64,000 bases of DNA from Hofstenia miamia (Eukaryota > Xenacoelomorpha > Acoela > Hofsteniidae): assembly GCA_900660155.1 (NCBI GenBank), contig CABFPE010000004.1, positions 3,068,202 to 3,132,201 of the forward strand. Reading direction: 5' to 3'. A model generated the notes under the pieces. That model was not told where the DNA came from. It did no database searches and saw nothing but the letters and a program-made list of their open reading frames with translations. The position numbers were made by a program, and so were the translations under genes. Shown piece after piece: positions 12,020 through 23,465 of this stretch; the stretch's first letter is position 1, and each line of letters starts with the position of its first letter.

Positions 12020-13500
12020 GGAAAAATGTATTCGGCCAGTTCAGACCAAATCAGAGAATTTGGAAAAAAAATTTCATTGATTGAGCTTTTTTCAGTCTAT
12101 TTATATTGAAAATGTCTAATAACGGTCTTTCTTCTCCATATATGATACCTGGTTATGTACCTCTTGCCATCAGCGATTTGATTATCTCCAAACATTTGGA
12201 GGGGATGAGTCAACGTAATGTAGCCCGACTTGTAAAGCGACCTCGAAGGATATCATCAGACGTTTCACTTTTGAAAACATCATTGCCCCAAGCCAAAATA
12301 CGGAAGACCAAAGAAGACCTCCAAAACCTCCCAATCAGTTCTTGTGTGCCTTTCAAAGTGAAATCCCTTTAAGACTTCAGAGGAACTTCGCAAGGAATGG
12401 GCTGATGGTCACCTCGTGATAGCACGAACTGTGCGAAACATCCTGAAGAAGTACTCAATTGGGACTGTCGTGGCACCCAGAAAGCCATTCTTAACCTCAA
12501 AGCAAAGATTACGCAAATTTTTGAGCTATATTCATCAAAAGAAAGGTTGATAAAGAGACCAACTGGGCAGAAGTTCAGATTCTTGCCTCAATTTACTCGG
12601 GGGACCATGAAGTACAGTGGGAAGTCTGTAATGGTATGGGGTNAAGTTCAGATTCTTGCCTCAATTTACTCGGGACCATGAATTATGGTGGGAAGTCTGT
12701 AATGGTATGCGGTGCAATATGGAAATGTAGCTTTCGCAAGATTGTTCACTTCACTTGTACTTTCCTAAGTTCTTAATATACTCGGATTCTAGAAAAGGAA
12801 CTCTTGCCACTTATTATATATTAGCAGGATGGTGCTCCATGTCATACCTCAAAAAAATGACAAATTTCCTCCACAATACAGCATACTCTTCACACTGAAA
12901 ATGAGCTGTGGACCGCAATAAAGAAAGAATTTTATGCANGAAAAAAACTCTTGCCAATCTTTACAGGTGATTCAATATATCAGCACGATGGGGCTCCATG
13001 TCATACCTCAAAAGAAATGAAAAACTTCTTCCACAATAATGGGGTATCCTTGTTGACTGGGCTGGAAAATCTCCAGACCTTAACATTATCGAAAATATGT
13101 GGAAAGAGGTCAAATATCGAATTGGACAGCATACTCTTCACACTGAAGACGAGCTGTGGACCGCAATAAAGAAAGAATTTTATGCAATTCCCAACAGCTT
13201 TATNTCGCTTTGAAGATGTTATTCGCTCAAACGAACACCCTATAAAATATTAGAAAAGAGAATTTTGTTGCTAAGTGCTTATAATACATTAATTATTAAT
13301 NTTCACACTGAAGACGAGCTGTGGACCGCAATAAAGAAAGAATTTTATGCAATTCCCAACAGCTTTATTGAAATACTTTCTGCTTGAATCCCTGATCGCC
13401 TTGAAGCTGTTATTCGCTCAAATGGACATCCTACAAAACTTTTTTTTCGGATTTGCTCATTTGTTAAAATTTTTTCAAGGGGCCGAATACACTTTTGCAA
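12020..13500 (+). mobile_element. Tc1-like DNA transposon, broken and misassembled
   Basis: Inverted ends are visible: AAAAATGTATTCGGCC at 12022-12037 and its near reverse complement at 13481-13496. Inside, 12106-12372 encodes a Tc1-type helix-turn-helix N-terminus (LEGMSQRNVARLVKR). Around 12590-12720 there is the GGxSVMVWG block in two copies. At 12951-13110 there is QHDGAPCHTSKEMKNFFHNN and, after a frame change, the downstream DDE region. The reading frame is interrupted many times. Single n characters at 12643, 12939, 13204 and 13301 separate overlapping, nearly repeated pieces, so part of the disorder is an assembly fault. Confidence 0.75.
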
Positions 13501-13840
13501 AACAAGTTTTCTAATTTTGATTAAAAATTAATAGCCAATTGTTATTCTACATATATTATGGTATTAGGCATACAGATTTTCCTTTCTCAATCAAAGTAAC
13601 ACTTAGTTATAATCTTAGGCACACTATCCAATGAATATTTATTATTTATTCAAAATAGCATATTTCCAGTACTGTACGTATTTGACATTTAGAACAAATT
13701 ACTCGTGGCGCTGTGTAATAATCTAATTGGCTAGAGGCACAAAGCAACTGGCTTCATCGCATGCAGTAACATTCAGCAAATGAACAAGCGAAATTGTATT
13801 TCTGCTGTAAAATATTAAAGCGGAATTGAGGTACAACAAA

Positions 13841-14020
13841 GGGGGTCCACACCGTTAGTCTTTTGACTAGTCAAAAAACTTTTTTGACTATAGTCAAAAG
13901 ACTAATCGTGTGGCACCCCCAAAAAGTGACTTTTGCTCTTTACGATTAGTCAAATTTTGAAATAGAAATTGTTCATTTTAAAAATGACTACTAGTCTTTT
14001 GCCTAACCGTGTGGCACCCC
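13841..14020. mobile_element. Foldback MITE with GGGGTGCCACAC ends
   Basis: Three related arms are present. 13841-13872 and 13889-13920 form an inverted pair around TTAGTCTTTTGACTA and GTGTGGCACCCCC. A third arm, ending GTGTGGCACCCC at 14020, is in the same orientation as the second. The interior is short and non-coding. The superfamily cannot be told from the ends alone; no clean target duplication was recognised. Confidence 0.6.
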
Positions 14021-14614
14021 AAATAGTACACTTTTTGTAATTTTATAAGAAAATCAGAATCTTTATTTCATTCAACTTTCAAGCTTAATTACCATTAATA
14101 AATACACAATATAATAAAGGGCGGTGATTTTCATAGTCTTGTTTAGCACGCATATAACTTTTTGTTACAATAAAGTAAAATTCAGCAAAAGAGGTCTATA
14201 TAAAAAAATCAAAGAAATACAGAGTAAACAAAGTTACCAAAATAAATATAATTGTTGGTTAAGTAATTTCTAATGTTGCGGGCTTATATTTAAGCATTTA
14301 TTGCACAAGGTTGGATACAATCTTGGTCTTAGATTACCCAGGATTGAAAGTTAATCTGGGGATTCATCCTGAGGCAAAGCCCAATTCTACGATTTAGCCC
14401 AAATCTAATCCAAAGACCAAAAGCTGTATGTTCAACATATAATATTATATATGTATACGTCAAAACCCTGGCTAAGTATATTGCATATATATATATATAG
14501 ACTTCTATATCCATAGAAATACACAATACAAATAAAATTTACCGGCAGAAAACTCTGAGCATCTTTGATAGTCCGATGTGCCTAGAAATTCGAGGCGATA
14601 GCTTTGATGTAAAA

Positions 14615-14648
<34 letters not shown>

Positions 14649-15714
14649 TGTATATATATATATATGTGTGTGTAATATCCAAGTGCTAGAAAATTTTAAT
14701 ATTGAAATTCTGAGATTGAAGTTTACCTAATAAAACAAATGGAATCTAGAAATTGTATCTGTATGTAGCTGTGTATATCACCTGTTTGTGCATATAGTAA
14801 AGCTTTTTGTCGTCAAATCTATTATACAAGGAATGCAATGACTTTGTTTCTAAGTGTCCTTCCCTGTCGAGTAGAGCCACATGATATCACATTTGCAATA
14901 ACCCAAATATTCACAAAATTTAGAAGTTGCTCAGTGAAATTCCTAGAGTTTCTTATGAAGATCCCTTACGAGTTTGGTAGGATGTATGTCCAACATCCAA
15001 ATTCCAACTTAGTTAAGAATCTGTAATCTATTATGCGATTGAACAATAAAGTACTTACCGTCATTACTAAATAAGAAATTGTGTTTAATGAGAACCAAAG
15101 GCAATGTTTTTAGATTGCTTACGCGAGACTTTGAAGATTATCTCATGTTTATACTTGAATTTCCTAAAAGTTCTTAAATATTTCTATTTCGACGAATACA
15201 ATAACAGACCAGATAAAATCAGCTAAAACCTATGTAGATGATTCATGCTCAACTCTAAATAAAGTAATAAGTAAATGCATGGACGCCTAAATACATTTAG
15301 GAGTCCATGGTAAATGCCTCTCTCAACTAAACGTAGTTGAATTTAGACGTAGTATTTCAATAAATATAGGTTCGCATAGACACGATTTAATGTATGAACG
15401 TTTTGGATTTGATATTTAGTAAAATAAGTAAAAAAAAATTCGTATTGATTTGAAGGAATGTACACTTGTTATTTATTTAATATGCTGTCACAAATGGTAT
15501 CATAGATACAAATCGAGGACTACCGATATTATAAATTACTAGCATGAGCTTCAATTGCTGTAATGGATTGGGGACCAAACAGAAATAATGTATCTATGCT
15601 GTTTGTGAATTGTGTTAATTTTTTGGATTTCAGTATAAATCATGTACGTGTTAGTAAGATATTTATCAATTTTTACATTTTAATACATTTTATGTGTGTT
15701 TCTTTATATATATG
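14021..15714. other. Non-coding, microsatellites and one hairpin
   Basis: A (TA)n tract runs from about 14617 to 14665 and ends in a short (TG)n. A strong 15-base hairpin lies at 15278-15309. No exon or transposase was recognised. Confidence 0.4.
15278..15309. repeat. 15-bp inverted repeat with 2-base loop
   Basis: The arms CATGGACGCCTAAAT and ATTTAGGAGTCCATG pair with one mismatch around a two-base spacer. No flanking transposon ends were seen. Confidence 0.6.
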
Positions 15715-17205
15715 CAGTTCTGCTCAAAAGTATTGCAACACCTGATCAATGTCAATTAACCAAGCGCATACAGAAAAGAGCCAGCAGCTTGAATATTTAA
15801 AATAAACAAATTAAAATTTTCTGAAAATGATGCTGCTATAGTTGTTCAAAGTGAAAATCTATTCAAATTAAGCCTTACTAAGGGTTTTGATGTAGGTTTT
15901 TGGGTTTTTGAAGTATTGCAACACTATATGTCATATTCATCTATTTGATCTTTACAGATGCATTTTCATTCTATTCAGTCTAAAACCTACAGAAAGTTTA
16001 CTTTCAACCTTACATTGCGCCTAAATATCTAATACATACTTGATTGCAGTCACCAGATTATCATTTATAAGCACTTTACAAGGCATGGACATCAGGAAAA
16101 CTTCAACTCTTGTAGAAAGCTCAGCATAACAATCAGTGGGATTATTAAACATTTAGAATTTGAATTCAATATCACGGTTATGCAAAAATGTTGTTGTCTT
16201 TAAAAAAGAACAGATTGTGCCAAATTGATTCTCACAAAGATGTCAAAAGCAAATGTGAAGTAAAACGCTGTCCACCCTTGTCAAGCCTGTGCACAAGGAA
16301 ACTCCGTCAGTGCAGCCACTGTAAATCGTATTCTTAGCAAATGAAAAATTACTGACAGAATTGCTGTGAAGAGACCAAAGCAAACTGATAAATATTAGTT
16401 TAATCAGCTTTGTTAGTACCAAAATCAAAAAGAACAATAGAACATTAGAAACAGAGCAAATTGTTTTCAGGTGATGAAACTAAATACAACTACACATTCC
16501 CCCAAAACAAGTTTGTGAGATTTCCACAATGCAAAGCACATTACTTTCAGCTAAAATATACTGTGAGAAAAAATTATTATTTCATTTGAATTTAGGCCTT
16601 CTCTATAATGTTATATAGAAGACCTTGAGTGGACTCAACTTTAAATAGGAAAGAACATGCTAGCATCTTGTGAGAAAATTCTTTACCCAAACTTTCACAC
16701 AAACAAAGAAATTTCTTATGGAAATGAAGCTATGTTGTGCTGCCAGAGTGGCCTGCACAGTCACCGAATTTAATCATTATGACCATATTGATACTCTTCT
16801 GAAGCAAGGTGTCAATGATCACCAATCTTTCACAAATTTGGGCATTTATAAAAGTACAAAATCCTTTTTGAATTAATTGTCAAACTGTACTGTTGTTTCC
16901 CATGACAACTGGATCCTATTATCTGGTCTAAGAGCTACTCAACTAAATACTGAATACTTTCATTTTAGTTATTTTTTGTGCATTATCAACCTAGTTAAGA
17001 TTGTTTCCAAATTAGTTTTTTAACTACTATTTTAACCCCATAAGCTTAAGTCTTCCAGTACTTTTGCGCAACATCAGATTCTCAAAGTGCTATGAATCTA
17101 GTAAATGTCCTTGTAATGATTAAAACAAAATGCAAGTCAAATTGGGCGAAGTAATCATCTTTAATATACTTTATCATAGTTTTGCAATACTTTTGAGCAG
17201 AACTG
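15715..17205 (+). mobile_element. Tc1-like DNA transposon with both ends, decayed transposase
   Basis: Perfect inverted ends of at least 24 bp begin CAGTTCTGCTCAAAAGTATT at 15715 and mirror at 17182-17205. TA follows the right end; the left has TG where TA is expected. At about 1.49 kb the length suits a Tc1 element. The transposase is heavily interrupted, but pieces remain: a helix-turn-helix stretch near 16290-16400, a SDETKYNYTFPQNK-like block read with a frame change near 16470, and a degenerate WP..T..FNHYD block near 16740-16790 in place of WPAQSPDLNPIE. It is not functional. Confidence 0.75.
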
Positions 17206-17969
17206 TATATATATATTAGTACTGGATCCGGCCAGTGTAAAACCGGTCTGGTCCAGTTAATCTGTAAGACCTGGTTAATCCGGTTAAAAAATTATATTTT
17301 TGATTTTCAAAATGCATTGATTGCAATTTTGCAGTGTTACAAAGCAATAGAAATTGTGAGAAAGGGTGCAAGGATTCCTACCTCATTATCAGTCTAGGCC
17401 CAATCTACATTTTGCCATTCAAATTATAGCATTGCATTGATGTGTGCACTATTTGAAAAAGAGTTTTCAAATTTCAGAGAAATTGATGCATCGACTTGAA
17501 AATGTTTGCATTCGTATTTTTGTTGCTAGAATACATTTTAATTTGGTAAAATAATTCATTAAGTTCGAAATTTCTTCTTCTATTGCATTTTGTGCAGCAA
17601 CCTATCTTCTTCTTTTAAATAGTAACATAGCAAAAAACGAATTAAATGTATGGAAATTCTGCAATGAAATAGCAGCAGTGAGAAGGGCTTCATTTGGCCA
17701 TAACTACTGATATTATTGTTAATCTTGCAATCTAATTTTGAGCGGAAAGAAAATATTAATCTTAGTTACAAACGTATACATTTCCTAAAACTAGCTATTC
17801 ATAACTGCATTGCGGTCAAAGATGTCTATTCAATCTACGTTCTAATATAAGGCCTTTTCTTGAGTAATGTCCGCCAATTTGTCACTACCAGCTGACATTG
17901 AATCAATGTGAGAAATTAGAAATGTAAGTATATTTCCCCAATTTTACTCTGATGCACATCAAACCCTGC

Positions 17970-18240
17970 AAACCACCACATTAAAGAAGAGATGGGATTC
18001 TATATGTGACAAGTTATGGGGAAATGTACAAAGCAGAAGTCATCCTCTAAATCATTTGATTCCACAAGAGAAATGTCATTTGTATTCCTTACGTGCTCAC
18101 AGACGACATGATAATGATTACTCCTAGTGTTGTAAATGTATTATTCATTGCATTTTTAATTCTATTTTGTAGATAATTTTGACCGAGATTTGGTCACTGG
18201 ACAGAATAAATACACTCATTATAAAAATGAATAATTTTTT
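17970..18240 (+). mobile_element. Possible LINE ORF2 C-terminal fragment
   Basis: One frame reads KKRWDSICDKLWGNVQ, then HPLNHLIPQEKCHLYSLRAH. This resembles the tail of LINE ORF2 proteins, which often have HPLNHLLPP followed by YxLRxR. It is short and not joined to any recognisable reverse transcriptase. Confidence 0.35.
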
Positions 18241-18946
18241 TAAATCATATCAACCTTTTAATATTTGTCTCTGATGCAAAATCAATGTAATGCATATTGT
18301 ATTTTGTAATAAATTAGCTGTAGACTACAATTTATTATAAATATGAAATCATTTAAGTCAAATAAAACTAAATTATTTCCAACCCAAGAAGGCAAAAATT
18401 CAATGGTAACTTAGTTGTAGTTTGCACAACTGCACAACAAGCAATAAATTTTCAAATGCTTGGACGTACTGTTCTAATTTCATTTTACATCTTGCTATTT
18501 CTCCAGATAAATTTCATTAACATTTTCTAGTCTGTAAAAATGTTGGCTGTTAGCTAATGTAAACCCTGCTTAAATGCAAATGTTTTTAATAAAGATCGTG
18601 CATGCTTAACAAGGCTTCTCTATTAATTGGTTTGTAAAACGGTCAATGACCCTAGTTGTGAATTGAAAATACTGTTGTTTTGATTACTCATATTAGTTCC
18701 AAATGAAGCCACGGAGCAGTGAGGTAATCAGGTGGGAGCTATTATTCATTTTGAATCGATTAGTCTAATTTCTGCAAATGTAATGTATATAAAGTTTTTA
18801 ATAACAGAACTATTTCGTTATACATGCACATAAAAATTTTCCATTGGATTTTGCCAACTGAAAATGAGAATGATTTTTAAGTTACTATATAGTGTAGGTT
18901 TGCCCAATAGCACCATTTTTTGTGTTAAATTTACAAATACAAGTAA

Positions 18947-19233
18947 ATGAAAATCATTTGTTCAAATTCCCTTGAATAAGGCCACGNCCATAACTACTGA
19001 TAAAATTGTTAATCTTGCAATCTAATTTTGAGCGGAAAGAAAATATTAATCTTAGTTACAAAGGCGCCCAAACGTATACATTTCCTAAAACTAGCTATTC
19101 ATAACTGCATTGCGGTCAAAGATGTCTATTCAATCTACGTTCTAATATAAGGCCTTTTCTTGAGTAATGTCCGCCAATTTGTCACTACCAGCAATGAAAA
19201 TCATTTGTTCAAATTCCCTTGAATAAGGCCACG
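18947..19233. repeat. Misassembled duplicate segment
   Basis: After the single n at 18987, bases 18988-19192 repeat 17697-17900 almost exactly, apart from a few changes and a short insertion. On both sides of this insert lies the same 40-base unique flank (18947-18986 and 19193-19233). This looks like a contig placed into a scaffold join rather than a biological duplication. Confidence 0.6.
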
Positions 19234-19400
19234 GTTAGACTAGTGATTTGCTCAAAAGTGATCTATCACATATTGAGTGAATCGCACGTCTAACCACCCG
19301 AGATAATTGGCGATGTGACGATCACGAAGAAATCGTGCGCGGTCGATTTCCTTGTGATCGTCACATCGCAAATTATCTAGGGTGGGCTGCGATGATTTCT
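19221..19400. mobile_element. MITE copy (GGCCACGGTTAGACTA family)
   Basis: It starts with AAGGCCACGGTTAGACTA at about 19223, the same end as the element at 26396-26594. It contains a near-perfect internal inverted repeat: 19297-19325 against 19354-19382, with GATAATT and GCGATGTGACGATCAC in one arm. Its right end was not found before the N gap. Confidence 0.55.
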
Positions 19401-19526
19401 TACAGAGCAGTCGATGCTCACGCGTGCTCCTTTCTCAAAACATTTACGAATTCCTCACTATCGCCTTCCGCAAATCACAACGAACTTGTTGCCCCCTTTC
19501 TACAACTTGATAAGTCCGAACTACTT

Positions 19527-20526
19527 NNNNNNNNNNNNNNNNNNNNNNNNNNNNNNNNNNNNNNNNNNNNNNNNNNNNNNNNNNNNNNNNNNNNNNNNNN
19601 NNNNNNNNNNNNNNNNNNNNNNNNNNNNNNNNNNNNNNNNNNNNNNNNNNNNNNNNNNNNNNNNNNNNNNNNNNNNNNNNNNNNNNNNNNNNNNNNNNNN
19701 NNNNNNNNNNNNNNNNNNNNNNNNNNNNNNNNNNNNNNNNNNNNNNNNNNNNNNNNNNNNNNNNNNNNNNNNNNNNNNNNNNNNNNNNNNNNNNNNNNNN
19801 NNNNNNNNNNNNNNNNNNNNNNNNNNNNNNNNNNNNNNNNNNNNNNNNNNNNNNNNNNNNNNNNNNNNNNNNNNNNNNNNNNNNNNNNNNNNNNNNNNNN
19901 NNNNNNNNNNNNNNNNNNNNNNNNNNNNNNNNNNNNNNNNNNNNNNNNNNNNNNNNNNNNNNNNNNNNNNNNNNNNNNNNNNNNNNNNNNNNNNNNNNNN
20001 NNNNNNNNNNNNNNNNNNNNNNNNNNNNNNNNNNNNNNNNNNNNNNNNNNNNNNNNNNNNNNNNNNNNNNNNNNNNNNNNNNNNNNNNNNNNNNNNNNNN
20101 NNNNNNNNNNNNNNNNNNNNNNNNNNNNNNNNNNNNNNNNNNNNNNNNNNNNNNNNNNNNNNNNNNNNNNNNNNNNNNNNNNNNNNNNNNNNNNNNNNNN
20201 NNNNNNNNNNNNNNNNNNNNNNNNNNNNNNNNNNNNNNNNNNNNNNNNNNNNNNNNNNNNNNNNNNNNNNNNNNNNNNNNNNNNNNNNNNNNNNNNNNNN
20301 NNNNNNNNNNNNNNNNNNNNNNNNNNNNNNNNNNNNNNNNNNNNNNNNNNNNNNNNNNNNNNNNNNNNNNNNNNNNNNNNNNNNNNNNNNNNNNNNNNNN
20401 NNNNNNNNNNNNNNNNNNNNNNNNNNNNNNNNNNNNNNNNNNNNNNNNNNNNNNNNNNNNNNNNNNNNNNNNNNNNNNNNNNNNNNNNNNNNNNNNNNNN
20501 NNNNNNNNNNNNNNNNNNNNNNNNNN
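19527..20526. other. Assembly gap, 1000 N
   Basis: Exactly 1000 unknown bases, probably a default gap size. The open frames that run across it are artefacts. The LINE to the right has its 3' end cut at the gap border. Confidence 0.95.
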
Positions 20527-23012
20527 AACTTGGGCTGTGGCGATTGCTAGTTTCTATTAATAGAGTAATCAGGATTATAAAATTTATAACCTCGCTATTT
20601 CAGTTTTTTTATATTATAAGTGCAAAAATATTTGTTAATATCCATTTTAAAGTTTTTTAATCTACTTATTTGTTTAATATATTTTGGTAATTCATTCCAC
20701 ATATTTATAGATGTGTTTAGAAATGAATTTTTCATTACTCACTTCTTATACCTAATAGGTTAAATTATGTGTGTTCTTTTTTAATTTTGCAGCAAGAAAG
20801 TCATTTTTGTAATATGGGAAGGTATTGTTAACTATTTTGAAGAACGTCGTTAAGACATTTATATGGATGTAACATTGCGGATGTAAAAATAATTTTGAAA
20901 TTTTTCTATATTCATTATTCTTATAAAAGCTATGATTATTTACTGCTACTTTAATAGCCCAATTTAGTTGCACTTGGAATTTCCTGAGAAATTTTTGGTT
21001 TATACTGTGTAGAGTACATTGGCATAGTTAAAATGACTTAATATTAGAGCATATAATAATTGGATTTTTGCCTTAGTTGGAAGTTTTTGAGAAATTAAGT
21101 TAATTGCTTTAATCGATATGGCCATTTTTCTAATAACATGATTTAGTTGCTCTTCAAAATTTAGATGTATGTCAAAAATTATTCCGAGGTACTTAAAAGA
21201 CTCAACCTGTTTTATTTGAATGCCGTTGAAATTAAGTTTATATTTTGAAGTATCAGTAGATTGAGTTTTTGATTTAACAATACAGAATTGAGTTTTTTGT
21301 GGATTTACTCTTAGTTTAATAGAAGCAAAATATTTAACAAGAGAAGCACAGTTTGTTTCGAGAGTTTGAACCGCTCTTTCGGGAAATTTATTAGAATGAA
21401 ATAATATTGTGTCATCTGCATATTGTATAACGTCACATGTTACTTGCTCGAACAAATCATTAATGTAAATATTAAATAATAAGGGACCCAAAATTGTACC
21501 CTGAGAAACCCCATTTTTAGTACATACCCAATCTGAAAAAGATTCATTAATTTTAACTCTTTGCATGCGATTGTATAAGTAACTGGAGATAAGACCTATG
21601 CTGTCATTAGAAAAACCTAGAATTTTAATTTTTTGTAGTAAGATACTGCGGTCTATGGAATCGAAAGCTTTCGAGAGGTCTAAGCAAGCAATTGCTGAGT
21701 ATTCATTATCATTTATTGTTGATCGCCATTTTTCTGTAGCTTGTATTAAAGCGTCGCTCGTAGAAATACCTTTACGAAAACCATATTGTGTTTTGGAGTA
21801 GAGATCATGTTTACAAAGATGCTCGTTAATTTGATTAAAAAGAATTCGTTCAAAAATTTTGCTGATTGGAGAAGTGATCGAAATGGGTCTATAATTTTCG
21901 CAATCATCGGGATCATTTCTTTATAATGGTGTTATATTTGCTGCCAATTTTAATTCATCTGGAAAAAAGGAGTGTCTTATACAATTATATAAAATGTAGC
22001 ATATTGGTTCAGTTATTAAGTCACCTGAGAGTTTTAGGAACCACGTTGGTATTAGAGAGGGTCCACTGGATTTATTTTTTAAACATTGTATCGACTTTAT
22101 GATTTCATATTTTGTTGCAAAACGAAAAGAGAAAGAGGTTGGAGTTCCTTTGGGTTTATTAAGGCAAAAAGGTACATTCATACCGTTGTAGTTTCCTAAA
22201 TTTAGGAAAACTTCATTGAAAGCATTGCAGATTTCCTTCTTATTTGTAATGGATTTATCTTTATAGTATATTCTTTCTATTTCTTCGGTTCGCATGTTTT
22301 TTCTATTTAGCAAATTGTTAACAAATTCCCATTTATTTTTTTGGGAAGAAAGACTTTGATACTGAAAACGGGAATAATTATTACTTGCTTTTCTTATAGC
22401 AATGTTACATAAATTTCGTGCAGATTTATAAGCATTATGATTTTCCAGTGTTTGGGAATTTAAGTATTTTTTCAATTTCTGTTTCTTTATTTCGATTAAA
22501 TCGAGGCATTTAGAATCAATCCATGGTTTTGAAACATTATTCTGAGTTTTTTTGGTATTTTCGGATGAAAGAATATATTTTTCTGGGCAGCATATATCCA
22601 AATAGAAAAGTAAAGTTTTTGTAAAATGTGATAGCATTTCATTAGGTGTTAATGATGAATATATCGAATTCCAGTTTTCGATTTTTAAATACTGTCGAAG
22701 TTTTTCGACATTTTCTGTTGATTTTTCTCGTATTTTTATCCAAGATTTAGAGGGTTTACAAACTTTTAGAATATTCGAATAAGTAGCTATAAGGCAGTGA
22801 TCTGAGTATGGAAATTCAAAACAAAAATAATTATAAGACGAAGCATTTTCTGATATCATGAAATAGTCAATAAGTGTTTTACTATTAGCAGAAATTCTAA
22901 AAGGAATTTTTTTATTTATTAGTGAAATATTGAAAATATTGAGAAAATTACCAAGCTTACTTTTTTCGTTATTGTTTAGAAGATTTACATTCCAGTCTCT
23001 CACTTAAGTACC
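20527..23012 (-). mobile_element. LINE family A: endonuclease end plus reverse transcriptase, near-intact frame
   Basis: From right to left, the frame 23003-21921 starts in the endonuclease (RDWNVNLLN, later SANSKTLIDYF and PYSDHCLI) and passes into the reverse-transcriptase N-terminus. The same frame continues to 21000 with one in-frame TAA at 21921-21923. It carries DDCENYRPISI, CLDLSKAFDSID, GVSQGTILGPLLF, the catalytic QYADDT and SHFNYANVLYT. After 21000 a frameshift leads to the C-terminal piece 20973-20752. Near the gap the element ends with the family mark CGCCACAGCCCAAG (reverse strand). The endonuclease N-terminus is missing, so it is 5'-truncated at about 23012. By domain order and RT motifs it is a CR1/Jockey-group non-LTR element; finer placement needs a tree. 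Confidence 0.85.
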
Positions 23013-23021
23013 TGAAATTAT

Positions 23022-23465
23022 AAGAAGAAATATCTATATTCAGAAATTGTTGGAACAATAAAGAATACTGATAACAATTCTGAAAACTAAATGCAAACAA
23101 AATATAATAAAACAAAACAAGGAATATTTACAAATAGTAATGATAATTAACTTGGGTTATGGCGATGTTAATTTTTATTAATAGAGCAATGAGGGCTATA
23201 AAATGTATAACCTCGTCATTTCAGTCTTTTTCTATTAGTGGTGTAAATGTTATATTAAATATCTTAAAGTTTTTTAATCTATTTATTTGTTTGATATATT
23301 TTGCTAATTCATTCCATATTTCTAGCTGTGATTAAAGAGTTTTTATTATTCGCTTCTTATATCTAATAGGCTCAATTATATGTTGCCCTTCGTTTTGTGT
23401 ATTGATAAATTTTGCAGGACGAAAGTCAATTGTGTAATATGGGGAACATTAATTATTTTGAAGAA
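23022..23465 (-). mobile_element. LINE family A 3' fragment
   Basis: This repeats the 3' end of the neighbouring family A element: the stretch 23151-23465 matches 20527-20840 in order, including the CGCCATAACCCAAG end mark. A further ~120 bases of 3' UTR (23022-23150) also follow the plus-strand copy at 57745-57880. It abuts the truncated 5' end of the element to its left. Confidence 0.7.

Noticed and set aside
19335-20660. Very long open frames on the plus strand
   Set aside because: Almost all of their length is the 1000-N gap; the real residues on either side resemble nothing and belong to a MITE flank and a LINE 3' end.
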